Of a stretch of 34,506 nucleotides of DNA, positions 9,757 to 18,421 are shown in pieces (position 1 is the first letter of the stretch; every line of letters begins with the position of its first letter). Under the pieces are notes generated by a model. The model saw only the letters and a list, made by a program, of their open reading frames with translations, made no database searches and was not told where the DNA came from. The DNA is from Treponema sp. (GTDB lineage Bacteria > Spirochaetota > Spirochaetia > Treponematales > Breznakiellaceae), in contig JAITRH010000092.1 of NCBI GenBank assembly GCA_031288495.1, forward strand, positions 1 to 34,506, given 5' to 3'. The position numbers were made by a program, and so were the translations under genes.

Positions 9757-11589
9757 TTATTCGCTTATAAAGACCATATCCGTTTCAGGGATCCGCACCG
9801 ACGAGAGGGTGAGGAGCACCGGCTCATTCGGTTCCAGGTCCCTTTTGACGGGTACCTGGGTCTCTACGCCCAGGGCGGGGATCATGATAAGGGAGCGGCT
9901 GCCTCGCTTTTCCAGCATCACCCCTTCCCAGGAGGAGCCTTTTTTATCCGATAAATACACCGCAGTCCAGTGGGCCCGGGAAGCCCGCTCCGCCTGTACC
10001 GTGGCAAGAGCCGCGGCTTCCCCTGCGCCAAGCCTGAGGAGCAGCTCCTCTTCCCCCAAAGGGGCTTTTTGCCGCAGCAAAGCCCGGATCTGCTGGTGGG
10101 CCAAGAGGTCTGTATACCGGCGCAAGGGGCTCGTAACTTGGGTATATACATCCAGCCCCAAGCCCCAGTGGATTCCCGGTTTCACCGAAAGGCTTCGGGG
10201 GTGCATGCAGCGGCGAAGCTGGTAGGAACCGGCCATACCGCCCAGCGGGACATGGGGAAGTTCGCCGGTTTCCTGGTTTACATAGGGGAAGGGAAGGCGC
10301 CGCCGCAGGGCCCAGCGGGCGGCGCCTTCCCCGGCAAGGAGCATACATTCCCGGACCACCTCCGCAGACGCATAGGCTGCCAGGGGTTCAATGGATACCT
10401 GCCCCTCGGAAACCGTGATATGCACTTCGGGGAATTCCATGAACACCGCCCCGGCGGTACGCCTGCGGGCCAGGTTCTTTTCCGCTATCCTGAAGAGGGC
10501 CCTTAATTCCGGGGCCTGTGGGCCGTGCCCCTTAAGCAATGCGTCGGCCTCTTCGTAGGTCAAACGGCTTACCTTGACCCAGGAACGGAAGACCGCCGTT
10601 TCCATCACCGCTCCCGCTTCATTGAGGCTTATCTTGAAGGAGAGCGCCGGGGAGACCGCTTCCAGGCCTAAGGCATACAAGGAGCGGGCTTCTTCGGCAA
10701 GCATCATGGACGCTCCTTCGGGAAGGTAGAGGGTGGCCCCACGGTTCCGGGCTTCCCCATCCTCCGGGCTTCCGGGCAGGATCGAGGCCCCCGGATCCGC
10801 TACATGGACCCACAGACAAGAACCCTCCACTGAAATCGCATCATCCGGATCATTGCTCCAGGCGTTATCAATGGCAAAGGCTTTAAGGTAGGTCAGATCC
10901 ACCCGATCCTCATCCCGGGGAGGAGGGTTTACGGGAATTTTTGCAGACCCCGGGGAGAGGCCGAACCTGAAGGGGTGGGGATTGAGCCAGGGGGTCCAGC
11001 ATCCTGCCTCAAGCAGGACCCTATGGGCGCCCTGGGGAGATTCAGGCATCTTCAGGTCTTTGAGGGTACGGCTTTTATCGGTTTTACCATAGGCCAGGGC
11101 TTCCACATCATGGAGAAACCGGCGATCCTCAGGAAACTTCAGGGTCCGAGCCTTGAGGCGTTCCAAAAAAGCCTCCCGTTCCGCCACGTCCTGCTGTTTT
11201 TCAGTCCGTTTCTGGGTTTCCGCTGCGAGTTCCTCCCGGGACCGGCCCTGTACCTCCTTAAGGGTTCCCGAGAAATACAAGCCCTCCTTTACGAGCCGGT
11301 ACGCGGCCCAGGCGGTACTTCCCGTGTACTCCCCGTAAACCAACTCGGTCAGCTCCTGGAAGGAAACTCTATTCCCTTCCAGCAGTTCCCAGGCAGCCCG
11401 GACATCTGCTTGGGGGAGTTCCTGCTCAAGGCTCTCCAAAGTACAAGGCCCCGGATGGAGCAGTTCAATGTCCTTTTCCCGAACTCGCAGGGATTCGCCT
11501 CCCTCAAGGCATATCCCTATCTTTTCTCCGATGTCCTTTACCAGGGCAGGACGGCTTTTATACACCACAAGACTTCTTTCCCGTATCAT
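9757..11589 (-). CDS. RNase II/RNB-family exoribonuclease
   Basis: RNB-domain motifs AIDNAWSNDPDDAISVEG, HVADPGA, YTQVTSPLRRYTDLLAHQQI. The start is placed at ATG 11587-11589 (MIRERSLVVYKSR); the upstream part of the ORF looks noncoding. Confidence 0.88.
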   Translation of the reverse strand: MIRERSLVVYKSRPALVKDIGEKIGICLEGGESLRVREKDIELLHPGPCTLESLEQELPQADVRAAWELLEGNRVSFQELTELVYGEYTGSTAWAAYRLVKEGLYFSGTLKEVQGRSREELAAETQKRTEKQQDVAEREAFLERLKARTLKFPEDRRFLHDVEALAYGKTDKSRTLKDLKMPESPQGAHRVLLEAGCWTPWLNPHPFRFGLSPGSAKIPVNPPPRDEDRVDLTYLKAFAIDNAWSNDPDDAISVEGSCLWVHVADPGASILPGSPEDGEARNRGATLYLPEGASMMLAEEARSLYALGLEAVSPALSFKISLNEAGAVMETAVFRSWVKVSRLTYEEADALLKGHGPQAPELRALFRIAEKNLARRRTAGAVFMEFPEVHITVSEGQVSIEPLAAYASAEVVRECMLLAGEGAARWALRRRLPFPYVNQETGELPHVPLGGMAGSYQLRRCMHPRSLSVKPGIHWGLGLDVYTQVTSPLRRYTDLLAHQQIRALLRQKAPLGEEELLLRLGAGEAAALATVQAERASRAHWTAVYLSDKKGSSWEGVMLEKRGSRSLIMIPALGVETQVPVKRDLEPNEPVLLTLSSVRIPETDMVFISE

Positions 11590-11753
11590 CAGGGTGAGTC
11601 TAGCATGTACCGTACAGCCTGAGAAGTAGGCGCTTCTATAAGCCCGAAGGGGACCCGGTATCATCCATGCAGGAACAGGACCCTGCCCTTGCATACCGTG
11701 AATCCGGCCATACGCAAAAAGTCCGCCGGACCCTTGTTCCGCCGCAGGATAAA

Positions 11754-11775
11754 GGCATGGGAATTTTCCCATGCC
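11754..11775. repeat. Near-perfect palindrome GGCATGGGAA-TT-TTCCCATGCC
   Basis: 10-bp inverted arms with a 2-nt centre, between the RNB gene and the CTAG array; possible operator or terminator. Confidence 0.6.
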
Positions 11776-11841
11776 TCGGTGGAACCGCCCCAGGGTCAGC
11801 AAGGTACGAAATGGTGTCCCCTGATGTGGAAGGCCCACCTA

Positions 11842-12154
11842 CCTAAGGTGTGGGGACCCACTAAACTAGGGTGTGGGGCACACCTAACTAGCCCCAAGGG
11901 GTCGGGGTGAACTAGCCCCCGGGAGTCGGGGCCTAGTAGCCCCAGGAGGTCGGGGCCAACTAGGGTGTGGGGGCACACCTAACTAGCCCCGGGGGGTCGG
12001 GGTGAACTAGCAACCGGGAGTCGGTTCCAACTAGCAACCGGGGTCGGTTCCAACTAGTAACTGGAGTCGATTCCTACTAGCAACTGTAGGACGCACTCAA
12101 CTAGGGTGTGGAGGGCACATAAGCCTATGTGGAAGACATACATAAGCCTGTGCC
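11842..12154. repeat. CTAG-phased array of hairpin-forming degenerate repeats (period 21-27 nt, mostly 22-24)
   Basis: CTAG at 11866, 11888, 11912, 11933, 11960, 11983, 12007, 12031, 12054, 12077 and 12101. Inter-CTAG units are inverted repeats such as GCCCC…GGGG, CAACC…GGTT and GGTGTG-GGG-CACACC. Degenerate half-units flank the core on both sides. Confidence 0.9.
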
Positions 12155-12265
12155 TTTGATACGGTCTGTAAGCGTAAGGCCCAGGGCTCTGCAAACCCTC
12201 CCCTTCCCCGGCCGGGCGCCCCTGTCCCTGGTCGGCGGAACGAGGCGGAGGATATATACTGCTAT

Positions 12266-12283
12266 GGGGGCCGAAAGGCCCCC
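12266..12283. repeat. Perfect GC-rich hairpin GGGGGCC-GAAA-GGCCCCC downstream of the nifH-like stop codon
   Basis: 7-bp perfect stem with a 4-nt loop; no clear T-run on the minus strand, so it may be a processing or stability hairpin rather than a terminator. Confidence 0.6.
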
Positions 12284-12316
12284 CCGGAGATTTTCTTGAC
12301 CGCGGAAGGGGTTTCC

Positions 12317-13204
12317 CTATATATTGGCGCTCAGTTCTTCGCGGATTTCCCCTTTTTCTATGGCCAGCAGGTACTGCCCCCACCTGGCCGCCCATTCCCG
12401 CAGTTCCTGAATCCCCAGCGGGGAAGGGGTCTTTGATTCGGTATGGGCGGCGATTCTCTCCGCCAGGTCCAGGTATATACGGGCCTGAGCCGAATCCGGG
12501 GCTGCTTCCACCGTGGTCTTCCCCTGGAGCTCGCATTGGGTAACCGTTACCGAACGGGGAATGTAGGCGACCACCTGGGTCTTGGTCTTGGCCGCAAAGT
12601 CGTCCACAATTTCTTTTGCATAAGGCCGGTTGATGGAATTGGCAATAAGCCCGCCAAGGAGCGCGCCCCCGGCGTTGGAATACTTTTGGATGCCCCGGAA
12701 CAGATTATTCGCCGCATAGAGGGCCATGAAGTCCGCAGAGGACACGGTGAACACATGCTCGGCAATACCTTCCCGAATGGGCATGGCAAATCCGCCGCAG
12801 ACCACATCCCCCAGGACATCGTAAATCACAAAGTCCAGCTCCAGGGCTTCGAAGATCCGCTGCTGCTTAAACAGTTCCACCGCCGTGATGATGCCCCGGC
12901 CCGCACAGCCTACCCCCGGCGCAGGCCCTCCGGCTTCAACGCAGTAAATGCCGTTATACCCCCTGAAGATGACCTCCCGGGCATTAACCTGGCTCTTTTC
13001 CCGGAGGGTATCCAGCACGGTGGGGATATACGTCCCGTCCCGCAGGGTATTGGTGGAATCGCTTTTCGGATCGCAGCCGAACTGCATCACCTTGTACCCA
13101 AGCCGTGAAAGGGCCGCGCTCAAATTCGAGGTGGTGGTGGATTTTCCTATACCCCCCTTGCCATAAATGGCAATCTGCTTAGCTTTTATGGTTCCTGTTC
13201 CCAT
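12317..13204 (-). CDS. NifH-like nitrogenase reductase component (nitrogenase-like, probably group IV)
   Basis: P-loop [33 protein letters not shown] and [18 protein letters not shown], so both 4Fe-4S ligand Cys are present. Confidence 0.93.
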   Translation of the reverse strand: MGTGTIKAKQIAIYGKGGIGKSTTTSNLSAALSRLGYKVMQFGCDPKSDSTNTLRDGTYIPTVLDTLREKSQVNAREVIFRGYNGIYCVEAGGPAPGVGCAGRGIITAVELFKQQRIFEALELDFVIYDVLGDVVCGGFAMPIREGIAEHVFTVSSADFMALYAANNLFRGIQKYSNAGGALLGGLIANSINRPYAKEIVDDFAAKTKTQVVAYIPRSVTVTQCELQGKTTVEAAPDSAQARIYLDLAERIAAHTESKTPSPLGIQELREWAARWGQYLLAIEKGEIREELSANI

Positions 13205-13260
13205 CGGTTCTTTCCTTTCCGCGATTTTTGCGGTTTCCTGCCCGGAGCTTGTACCAAACC

Positions 13261-14784
13261 CTAGAAATTGCTTTCCGGAACATAGGTAATGTACGAGAAA
13301 GGATCCCGCTCATACCATTCCTTTTTAAAGGGCAGCGGTGTATTAAGGGAAAGCTGCCGGTTGAACTCGCTGTTCCGCAGGGTTTTGTTGAGCCGCCGGG
13401 CAACCTCGAAAACCCCGGAATACCCGCAGTAATTGTAGGTCGGGCCGAAGAGGGGCAGGATCGGAAGCCCGTGTTTGGCCGCAATGTTGTTACCCCCTAC
13501 ATGGGTGATGAGCACATCGGGCTTGAGCTTGGTGAGGATATTCGACATCTCAAAGGGCTGGTTGGTGGCCACGCTGAACGGTACTGCATCCACGGCTTCG
13601 AGGGTCTGGAAGACAGGTTCTATGAAACGGTCGTAATGGTGGGCTTTGAACCCGACCACTTCCATGCCTAAATCCTGCATGATTTCCGCCGTAGCCACTA
13701 TCCTGACTTCCCCGCCGGCGAGATACACCGTTTTCCCGGCCAGGGTTTTCCGGTACGGCTCAAGGGCGTCGTCGAGGACCCGGGTTTCCGCCTGAATAAG
13801 CCTGTCCGCTTCCGTATCCAGATCAAAATGATGGGCTATCTTCCGCAGCCATCTGCCGGTATTACGCTTCCCGATAGGGATGGTATCCACCACAAAGGGG
13901 ATGCGGTACTTCTCTTCAAGATGGCCGACAAAGTAATCGTCGTGGGTGCCGCAGATGCTCACATTAAGGGAGGTTTCCAGGGCGTATTGAAAATCCTGGG
14001 GTTCTGCATAACAGGGAATAAAACAGACCTCTAGTCCAAGCCCTTCAAGGAGCCGGCGCAGCTCTCCCTCATCAAGACGGCTCATGGAACCTACGTTGAG
14101 AATGTTTACCTTCCGGCTTTTCCGGTAGGCCGCGCGGAACCGGTCCAGATCGCTTTCCCACAGGGGGCGTTGCCGTTCCGGATAGCGCACGTATTTCTTT
14201 AAGATCCCATGATAGACCGCATCATAGGCGGTGGCCATGAGTTTTGTCTTAAACCCTTCACAGTGAATAGGCATGATGATTCCTGCGGTTTCCTGCTGAA
14301 GCTCTGCGAGGATACGGTCTATGTCGTCTCCGATGAGGGCGGGGACACAACTGTTGGCCACAATAATCGTTTCAGGCCGGAATTCCCGGTCCGCATACCG
14401 CACCGCTTCGGCGAGTTTCTTTTCCCCGCCGCCGATGACATCCGATTCGTCCAGGTTCGTGCTGATCCAGATAAGCCCCTCGGAAGCAGGGTCCCTCAGC
14501 TGTTTGAAGGCCTTGTTCTGGCCGATATTGCCCACGGAACACATACCGCAGCCTATGGGGCCGTGCATGATGAGCACCGCGTTCCGTATGGAATTGAGAA
14601 TGGCCAGGCTCAGGGTAAATTGGCACCCCTGGGCCATGGTAAATAAACGGTTCGACAGGTTGGTGCATCCTGCCGCGTGAGCCCTTTCGCAGGTTTTAAC
14701 CTGGCCGCAGGTTCCGCCAAACGCGATACTGGCGCGCAGCCGATCTTCCCTGCTGGGTGCGGACTTAGCATCTAAAAAATTCAT
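13261..14784 (-). CDS. NifD-like catalytic subunit (nitrogenase component 1 alpha-like)
   Basis: P-cluster-type Cys in [15 protein letters not shown] and [13 protein letters not shown]; cofactor-Cys-like [31 protein letters not shown] upstream of ATG. Confidence 0.9.
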   Translation of the reverse strand: MNFLDAKSAPSREDRLRASIAFGGTCGQVKTCERAHAAGCTNLSNRLFTMAQGCQFTLSLAILNSIRNAVLIMHGPIGCGMCSVGNIGQNKAFKQLRDPASEGLIWISTNLDESDVIGGGEKKLAEAVRYADREFRPETIIVANSCVPALIGDDIDRILAELQQETAGIIMPIHCEGFKTKLMATAYDAVYHGILKKYVRYPERQRPLWESDLDRFRAAYRKSRKVNILNVGSMSRLDEGELRRLLEGLGLEVCFIPCYAEPQDFQYALETSLNVSICGTHDDYFVGHLEEKYRIPFVVDTIPIGKRNTGRWLRKIAHHFDLDTEADRLIQAETRVLDDALEPYRKTLAGKTVYLAGGEVRIVATAEIMQDLGMEVVGFKAHHYDRFIEPVFQTLEAVDAVPFSVATNQPFEMSNILTKLKPDVLITHVGGNNIAAKHGLPILPLFGPTYNYCGYSGVFEVARRLNKTLRNSEFNRQLSLNTPLPFKKEWYERDPFSYITYVPESNF

Positions 14785-14837
14785 CTGTTTGCTCCTCTTT
14801 CTTCCTCTGCACGTAATAAAAAATACTGCCCTATCCC

Positions 14838-16178
14838 TTACCTTCCTGCCACAAGGTAGGTGATGATATCTTCGGTTAAGGACAGTCCGCCGGTAAAGCC
14901 CGCATAGGCCCGGTTCATGACGCAGCGGCCGGTTACAGGAAAGCTCAGCGGCACCAGGGGAAAGCCCAGTTCTTGGGCCAGGTCCCGTTCAAAAGAACTG
15001 CCGATGATAAGCCCGGGGCTTAAGGGATCGTAATACCGGTTATTCCGATTCTGGGGCCACACCTCCCGGAGGTATTTTTTTACCGATGAGGTATCGCTGT
15101 CAAAATACACCCGTGGGGTAAGGCCTGAATGTAAGTCCCTAAACTGGGCGCTTACGCTTTCTTTCTGGGGGGGATCAAGAAAATCCGTTACCACCGCCAG
15201 TTCCGGAAGCCAGCCCAGTTCATCCGAAAGAAACCGGGTAAGGGCCGGAGCATAATTGGAATCCCCTACAAGGATAACGTACCGCTGGAGGTCGACGTCA
15301 TTATAAATATCTGCAAGCCGCTCGAAGTAATGGTAATAGATGCTTTTTTCTTCTTGAATGACGCGGGCGGTATGCCGGGGATCGATGGCCAGGGCATCTC
15401 CCAGGGTTTTTAAAAAAACCTCCCCTGCGAGGGCGCCGATAGGAAAGGGGGTAACGAGATAGGGGATACCATGAACTTCCTTAAACTGCTTTGCCGCCTC
15501 TATACCACCGGTATGGGAAACCACCACGGTGAGGGAAGCCCGGCCTGCCTGTTTGAAATTATCCAGGGTTTCCCCTTCGCCAAAAAAGGTATTGACGGTA
15601 AGTCCCAGTTTTTCCAGGAGTCTTTTGATTTCCCGCAAGTTACCCTGCCAAAAGACATCCTGAGCAGGAACAATACCGAGGACATTCACCGTCAGGGGAT
15701 CTTTGGTGTCAGATTTGGGTATGTAGGAGGTAATGAGCCCCTTCAGCAACAGCTCGTACCCCGTAAAGGCATTGCCTTTGAAACTCGGGGTAGGGACCGC
15801 GATCACCGGTTTTTCAGCGTCTTTGAATTCCGCTACCACCGAAACCGTATCATCCCCGATCATGTCCACCATACAGCCGGTAAGGACCACGAAGAGATCC
15901 CCTTCGAGAATTTCAAGGGAAGCCTTAATCTGCTCCCGTAACCGGCCTTCACCGCCGAATACCACATCCCGTTCAACGATATTGGAACTGGGCAGGGCTA
16001 AGCCGCCGCAGTACCCCCCTCCCAGATACGCTGCCCCTGCATTGATCGCCATACTGATGTTACCGCCGCAACCTGCGGAAGCATGGATAATGGGGATCGC
16101 CCGCGGGATGGCCCTGAGGGTTCCCACCGCGCCCCCAAGGGCACAGGTGTACCGGGGCCGGTCAACAAATTTACTCAT
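14838..16178 (-). CDS. NifK-like subunit (nitrogenase component 1 beta-like)
   Basis: P-cluster-type Cys in YTCALGG, SAGCGGN and LTGCMVDMIGDD; TPSFKGN motif. Start reassigned to ATG 16176-16178 (MSKFVDRP), with AAGGAGG upstream. Confidence 0.9.
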   Translation of the reverse strand: MSKFVDRPRYTCALGGAVGTLRAIPRAIPIIHASAGCGGNISMAINAGAAYLGGGYCGGLALPSSNIVERDVVFGGEGRLREQIKASLEILEGDLFVVLTGCMVDMIGDDTVSVVAEFKDAEKPVIAVPTPSFKGNAFTGYELLLKGLITSYIPKSDTKDPLTVNVLGIVPAQDVFWQGNLREIKRLLEKLGLTVNTFFGEGETLDNFKQAGRASLTVVVSHTGGIEAAKQFKEVHGIPYLVTPFPIGALAGEVFLKTLGDALAIDPRHTARVIQEEKSIYYHYFERLADIYNDVDLQRYVILVGDSNYAPALTRFLSDELGWLPELAVVTDFLDPPQKESVSAQFRDLHSGLTPRVYFDSDTSSVKKYLREVWPQNRNNRYYDPLSPGLIIGSSFERDLAQELGFPLVPLSFPVTGRCVMNRAYAGFTGGLSLTEDIITYLVAGR

Positions 16179-16198
16179 ATTTCTTGTATCCTCCTTAA

Positions 16199-17122
16199 TT
16201 AACCATGAGAAAAGGTATACCCCCGTTCTTGTTCTTGGTATGCGTAGAGCCGCGGGGAAAGGTCTTGCTGCCCCAACATGCCCGCGGCATCTGCCCGGCA
16301 ATGCTGGCAATGCCTAAACACCGGCAGATACCCTTCTGCGGTTTCCCGGGCATGGGAAAGTTCGGTACAGTCCGGCGCTACGGCAAATGCCGCATCATGC
16401 GCCCCGGCCTGTGGGGATGGTTCCTTTGGGGGAATCAAAGGGATGATGTTGATGATCCGGGCCCCTAAGGTCTTGACGGTCCGGGCAATCTCGGCGATAT
16501 GGGCGCCGTTGATCCGGGGGATGAGGACGATGTTGATCTTCACCAGGATCCCCCGGGCCGCGGCTTTCCGAATACCCCGCTTCTGGGCTTCGATAAGCAG
16601 GGCCGCCCCTTCCCGTCCCTCGTACCGTACTCCCTGAAAAATCACCTGGGAGCAGATGGGTTCCAGAATACTCGGATCTACGGCGTTCACCGTAACCGTC
16701 AGGGTCTGAACCCCTACCCGGAAGAGGTCATCTACCGAAGGTTCGAGGAGCAGGCCGTTGGTACTGAGGCACTTGATAAGGTCCGGGTATGCTTGGTGGA
16801 CCCGCTCAAAGGTTTCCAGGGCATGATGGGTCGCAAGACTATCCCCGGGACCGGCGATACCCACCACGGTAATTTCAGGACACATATCCAAGGCTCGGCG
16901 TACCAGGCCCAGGGCTTCTTCAGGACTGAGGAGTTCCCCGCTGAGCCCGGGCCGCTGTTCATACGGTTCCGGGCCGGTTTTGGCAATCGAGCGCCTGCAA
17001 AACCGGCACTGAATATTACAAGCGGGGCTTACCGGGAGGTGGATCCTCCCCCGGTTCAAATGGGCTTCCCCGGAAAAACAGGGGTGCTGCTTTTGCACCT
17101 GTTCCCTACCCAACAATCTCAT
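16199..17122 (-). CDS. NifB-like radical SAM protein (cofactor maturase)
   Basis: HPCFSGEAHLNRGRIHLPVSPACNIQCRFCRR (CxxxCxxC), GIAGPGDSLA, CQHCRADA. ATG 17120-17122 with GGAGG is preferred over the upstream TTG in the ORF track. Confidence 0.92.
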   Translation of the reverse strand: MRLLGREQVQKQHPCFSGEAHLNRGRIHLPVSPACNIQCRFCRRSIAKTGPEPYEQRPGLSGELLSPEEALGLVRRALDMCPEITVVGIAGPGDSLATHHALETFERVHQAYPDLIKCLSTNGLLLEPSVDDLFRVGVQTLTVTVNAVDPSILEPICSQVIFQGVRYEGREGAALLIEAQKRGIRKAAARGILVKINIVLIPRINGAHIAEIARTVKTLGARIINIIPLIPPKEPSPQAGAHDAAFAVAPDCTELSHARETAEGYLPVFRHCQHCRADAAGMLGQQDLSPRLYAYQEQERGYTFSHG

Positions 17123-17136
17123 AGGTACCTCCACCC

Positions 17137-18087
17137 TCAAAACTGAGGCCGTTCTAAGGATGCAAACAAAGGGGTGGAAAGATACCGTTCCCCCGTATCA
17201 GGGAGCAGGACCACGAGGATCTTCCCGGTAAACTCAGGGCGCCGGGCTATCTGGGTTGCGGCAAACGCCGCAGCTCCTGAGGAAATCCCCACTAAGAGGC
17301 CCTCCCGGGCAGCCAGACGCTGCGCAGCGGTATATGCCTCTTCGGTACGGACCTTGTAAATCTCATCGTACACCCCGGTGTTAAGGACCTGGGGTACAAA
17401 CCCCGCACCAATGCCCTGAATCTTGTGGGGGCCCGGGGCAGAACCGGAAAGGACCGCCGAATCATAGGGTTCCACTGCGGCCACGTGTATCTGGGGATTG
17501 CGCCCTTTTAAAACTTCCCCCACCCCGGTGATGGTGCCTCCCGTACCGATACCGGATATAAAAGCCCCTACTTCCCCATCCGTATCCCGCCAGATTTCTT
17601 CTGCCGTGGTCTTCCGGTGTACTTCGGGATTTGCGGGGTTGTTAAATTGCTGGGGGATGTAGGAGCCGGGAATCTGAGCATGCAGCTCCTCTGCCTTTCT
17701 AATGGCCCCTTTCATGCCGTCCTTGCCCGGGGTAAGGACCAGTTCTGCATTCAGGGCCTTGAGCAGATTCCTTCGTTCGATGCTCATGGTATCGGGCATG
17801 ACCAGGATGATCCGGTATCCCTTGGCCGCGGCGACAAAGGCAAGGCCAATGCCGGTGTTGCCGCTGGTGGGTTCAATAATAACGCTCTCCGGGCTGATGA
17901 GGCCCTGCTCTTCCGCGGCTTCAAGCATCCCCAGGGCAATACGATCTTTGACGCTGCCGAGGGGATTAAAGTATTCCAGTTTCGCCACGAGGCGTCCTTT
18001 AAGCCCCAAGTCCTGGGCGTATCTTCTGAGTTCCAAAAGGGGGGTATTACCAATCAGATCGGTTAAGGTTCCCGCAATTCCTGGCAT
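17137..18087 (-). CDS. cysK: Cysteine synthase A (O-acetylserine sulfhydrylase)
   Basis: PLP-lysine region [46 protein letters not shown]. Confidence 0.93.
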   Translation of the reverse strand: MPGIAGTLTDLIGNTPLLELRRYAQDLGLKGRLVAKLEYFNPLGSVKDRIALGMLEAAEEQGLISPESVIIEPTSGNTGIGLAFVAAAKGYRIILVMPDTMSIERRNLLKALNAELVLTPGKDGMKGAIRKAEELHAQIPGSYIPQQFNNPANPEVHRKTTAEEIWRDTDGEVGAFISGIGTGGTITGVGEVLKGRNPQIHVAAVEPYDSAVLSGSAPGPHKIQGIGAGFVPQVLNTGVYDEIYKVRTEEAYTAAQRLAAREGLLVGISSGAAAFAATQIARRPEFTGKILVVLLPDTGERYLSTPLFASLERPQF

Positions 18088-18251
18088 AATATGGTTTCCT
18101 CCATGTATTGATCCTTGACTCCAGAATACCCCGGTGGTATCCGGGGCTGGGTTCGTTTTTTAACGTTTTGGGTTATTGAGCTCCTTGCACACCTCGGTTA
18201 GGGCGGAACCTTTGTTTCCGATGCTGCTTTATACCGTACACCGCCAACACC

Positions 18252-18395
18252 TTAGGCGGCTGGAACATACAAGCAGTCCACTGGACCCCATTCCTTGCCG
18301 TTGACCTGCCATACCTTGAGGCTTGGCGTTTCACCCGCTCGCCCTTGGGCCAAGGATTTTTCTCCCTGAACCCAGGGTTCTTTTTCTTGACCCAA
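18252..18395 (-). CDS. Hidden small ORF (47 aa) MGQEKEPWVQGEKSLAQGRAGETPSLKVWQVNGKEWGPVDCLYVPAA, TTG start
   Basis: TTG with GGGAG 8 nt upstream, between the ABC binding protein and cysK. It is below the size cutoff of the ORF track. The same frame is open for another 17 codons after the TAA. Confidence 0.3.
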   Translation of the reverse strand: MGQEKEPWVQGEKSLAQGRAGETPSLKVWQVNGKEWGPVDCLYVPAA

Positions 18396-18421
18396 GGACT
18401 TTTCTCCCGTGGCAACAGCCT

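Noticed and set aside
11590-11838. N-terminal extension of the RNB exonuclease in the ORF track (MGLPHQGTPF…)
   Set aside because: Low-complexity translation with no domain resemblance. It covers the 11754-11775 palindrome, and an internal ATG at 11589 starts the plausible protein.
11842-12154. CRISPR array interpretation of the CTAG repeats
   Set aside because: There are no unique spacers between identical repeats. The whole unit is a degenerate hairpin of 21-27 nt, and no cas genes are present.
12054-12536. 160-aa minus-strand ORF spanning the array edge and the nifH-like 3' end
   Set aside because: Out of frame with the clear NifH-like gene; Pro/Gly/Arg-rich translation typical of a spurious GC-rich frame.
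12443-13108. Large plus-strand ORFs antisense to the nif-like genes and other strong CDSs (for example 12443-13108, 14209-14646, 15471-15941)
   Set aside because: All lie opposite clearly conserved genes and have no domain motifs; expected in moderately GC-rich coding DNA.
12317-16178. Canonical Mo-nitrogenase operon
   Set aside because: No nifE, nifN or nifV nearby, gene order is B-K-D-H, and the D subunit appears to lack the cofactor His and the N2-site Gln/His residues.
12317-16178. Protochlorophyllide/chlorophyllide reductase or CfbCD-type F430 enzyme
   Set aside because: A NifB-like maturase and all six P-cluster-type Cys are present, and no tetrapyrrole genes occur, which does not fit those families.
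16179-16310. 44-aa upstream extension of the NifK-like ORF
   Set aside because: It overlaps the end of nifB in another frame. ATG 16178 has a strong AAGGAGG Shine-Dalgarno and begins the recognisable NifK-like sequence.
18173-18415. 80-aa ORF MPREKSPWVKKKNPGFREKNPWPKGERV…
   Set aside because: Its repeated peptide is produced by the DNA tandem repeat. Another frame on the same strand looks more protein-like, so this frame is not supported.
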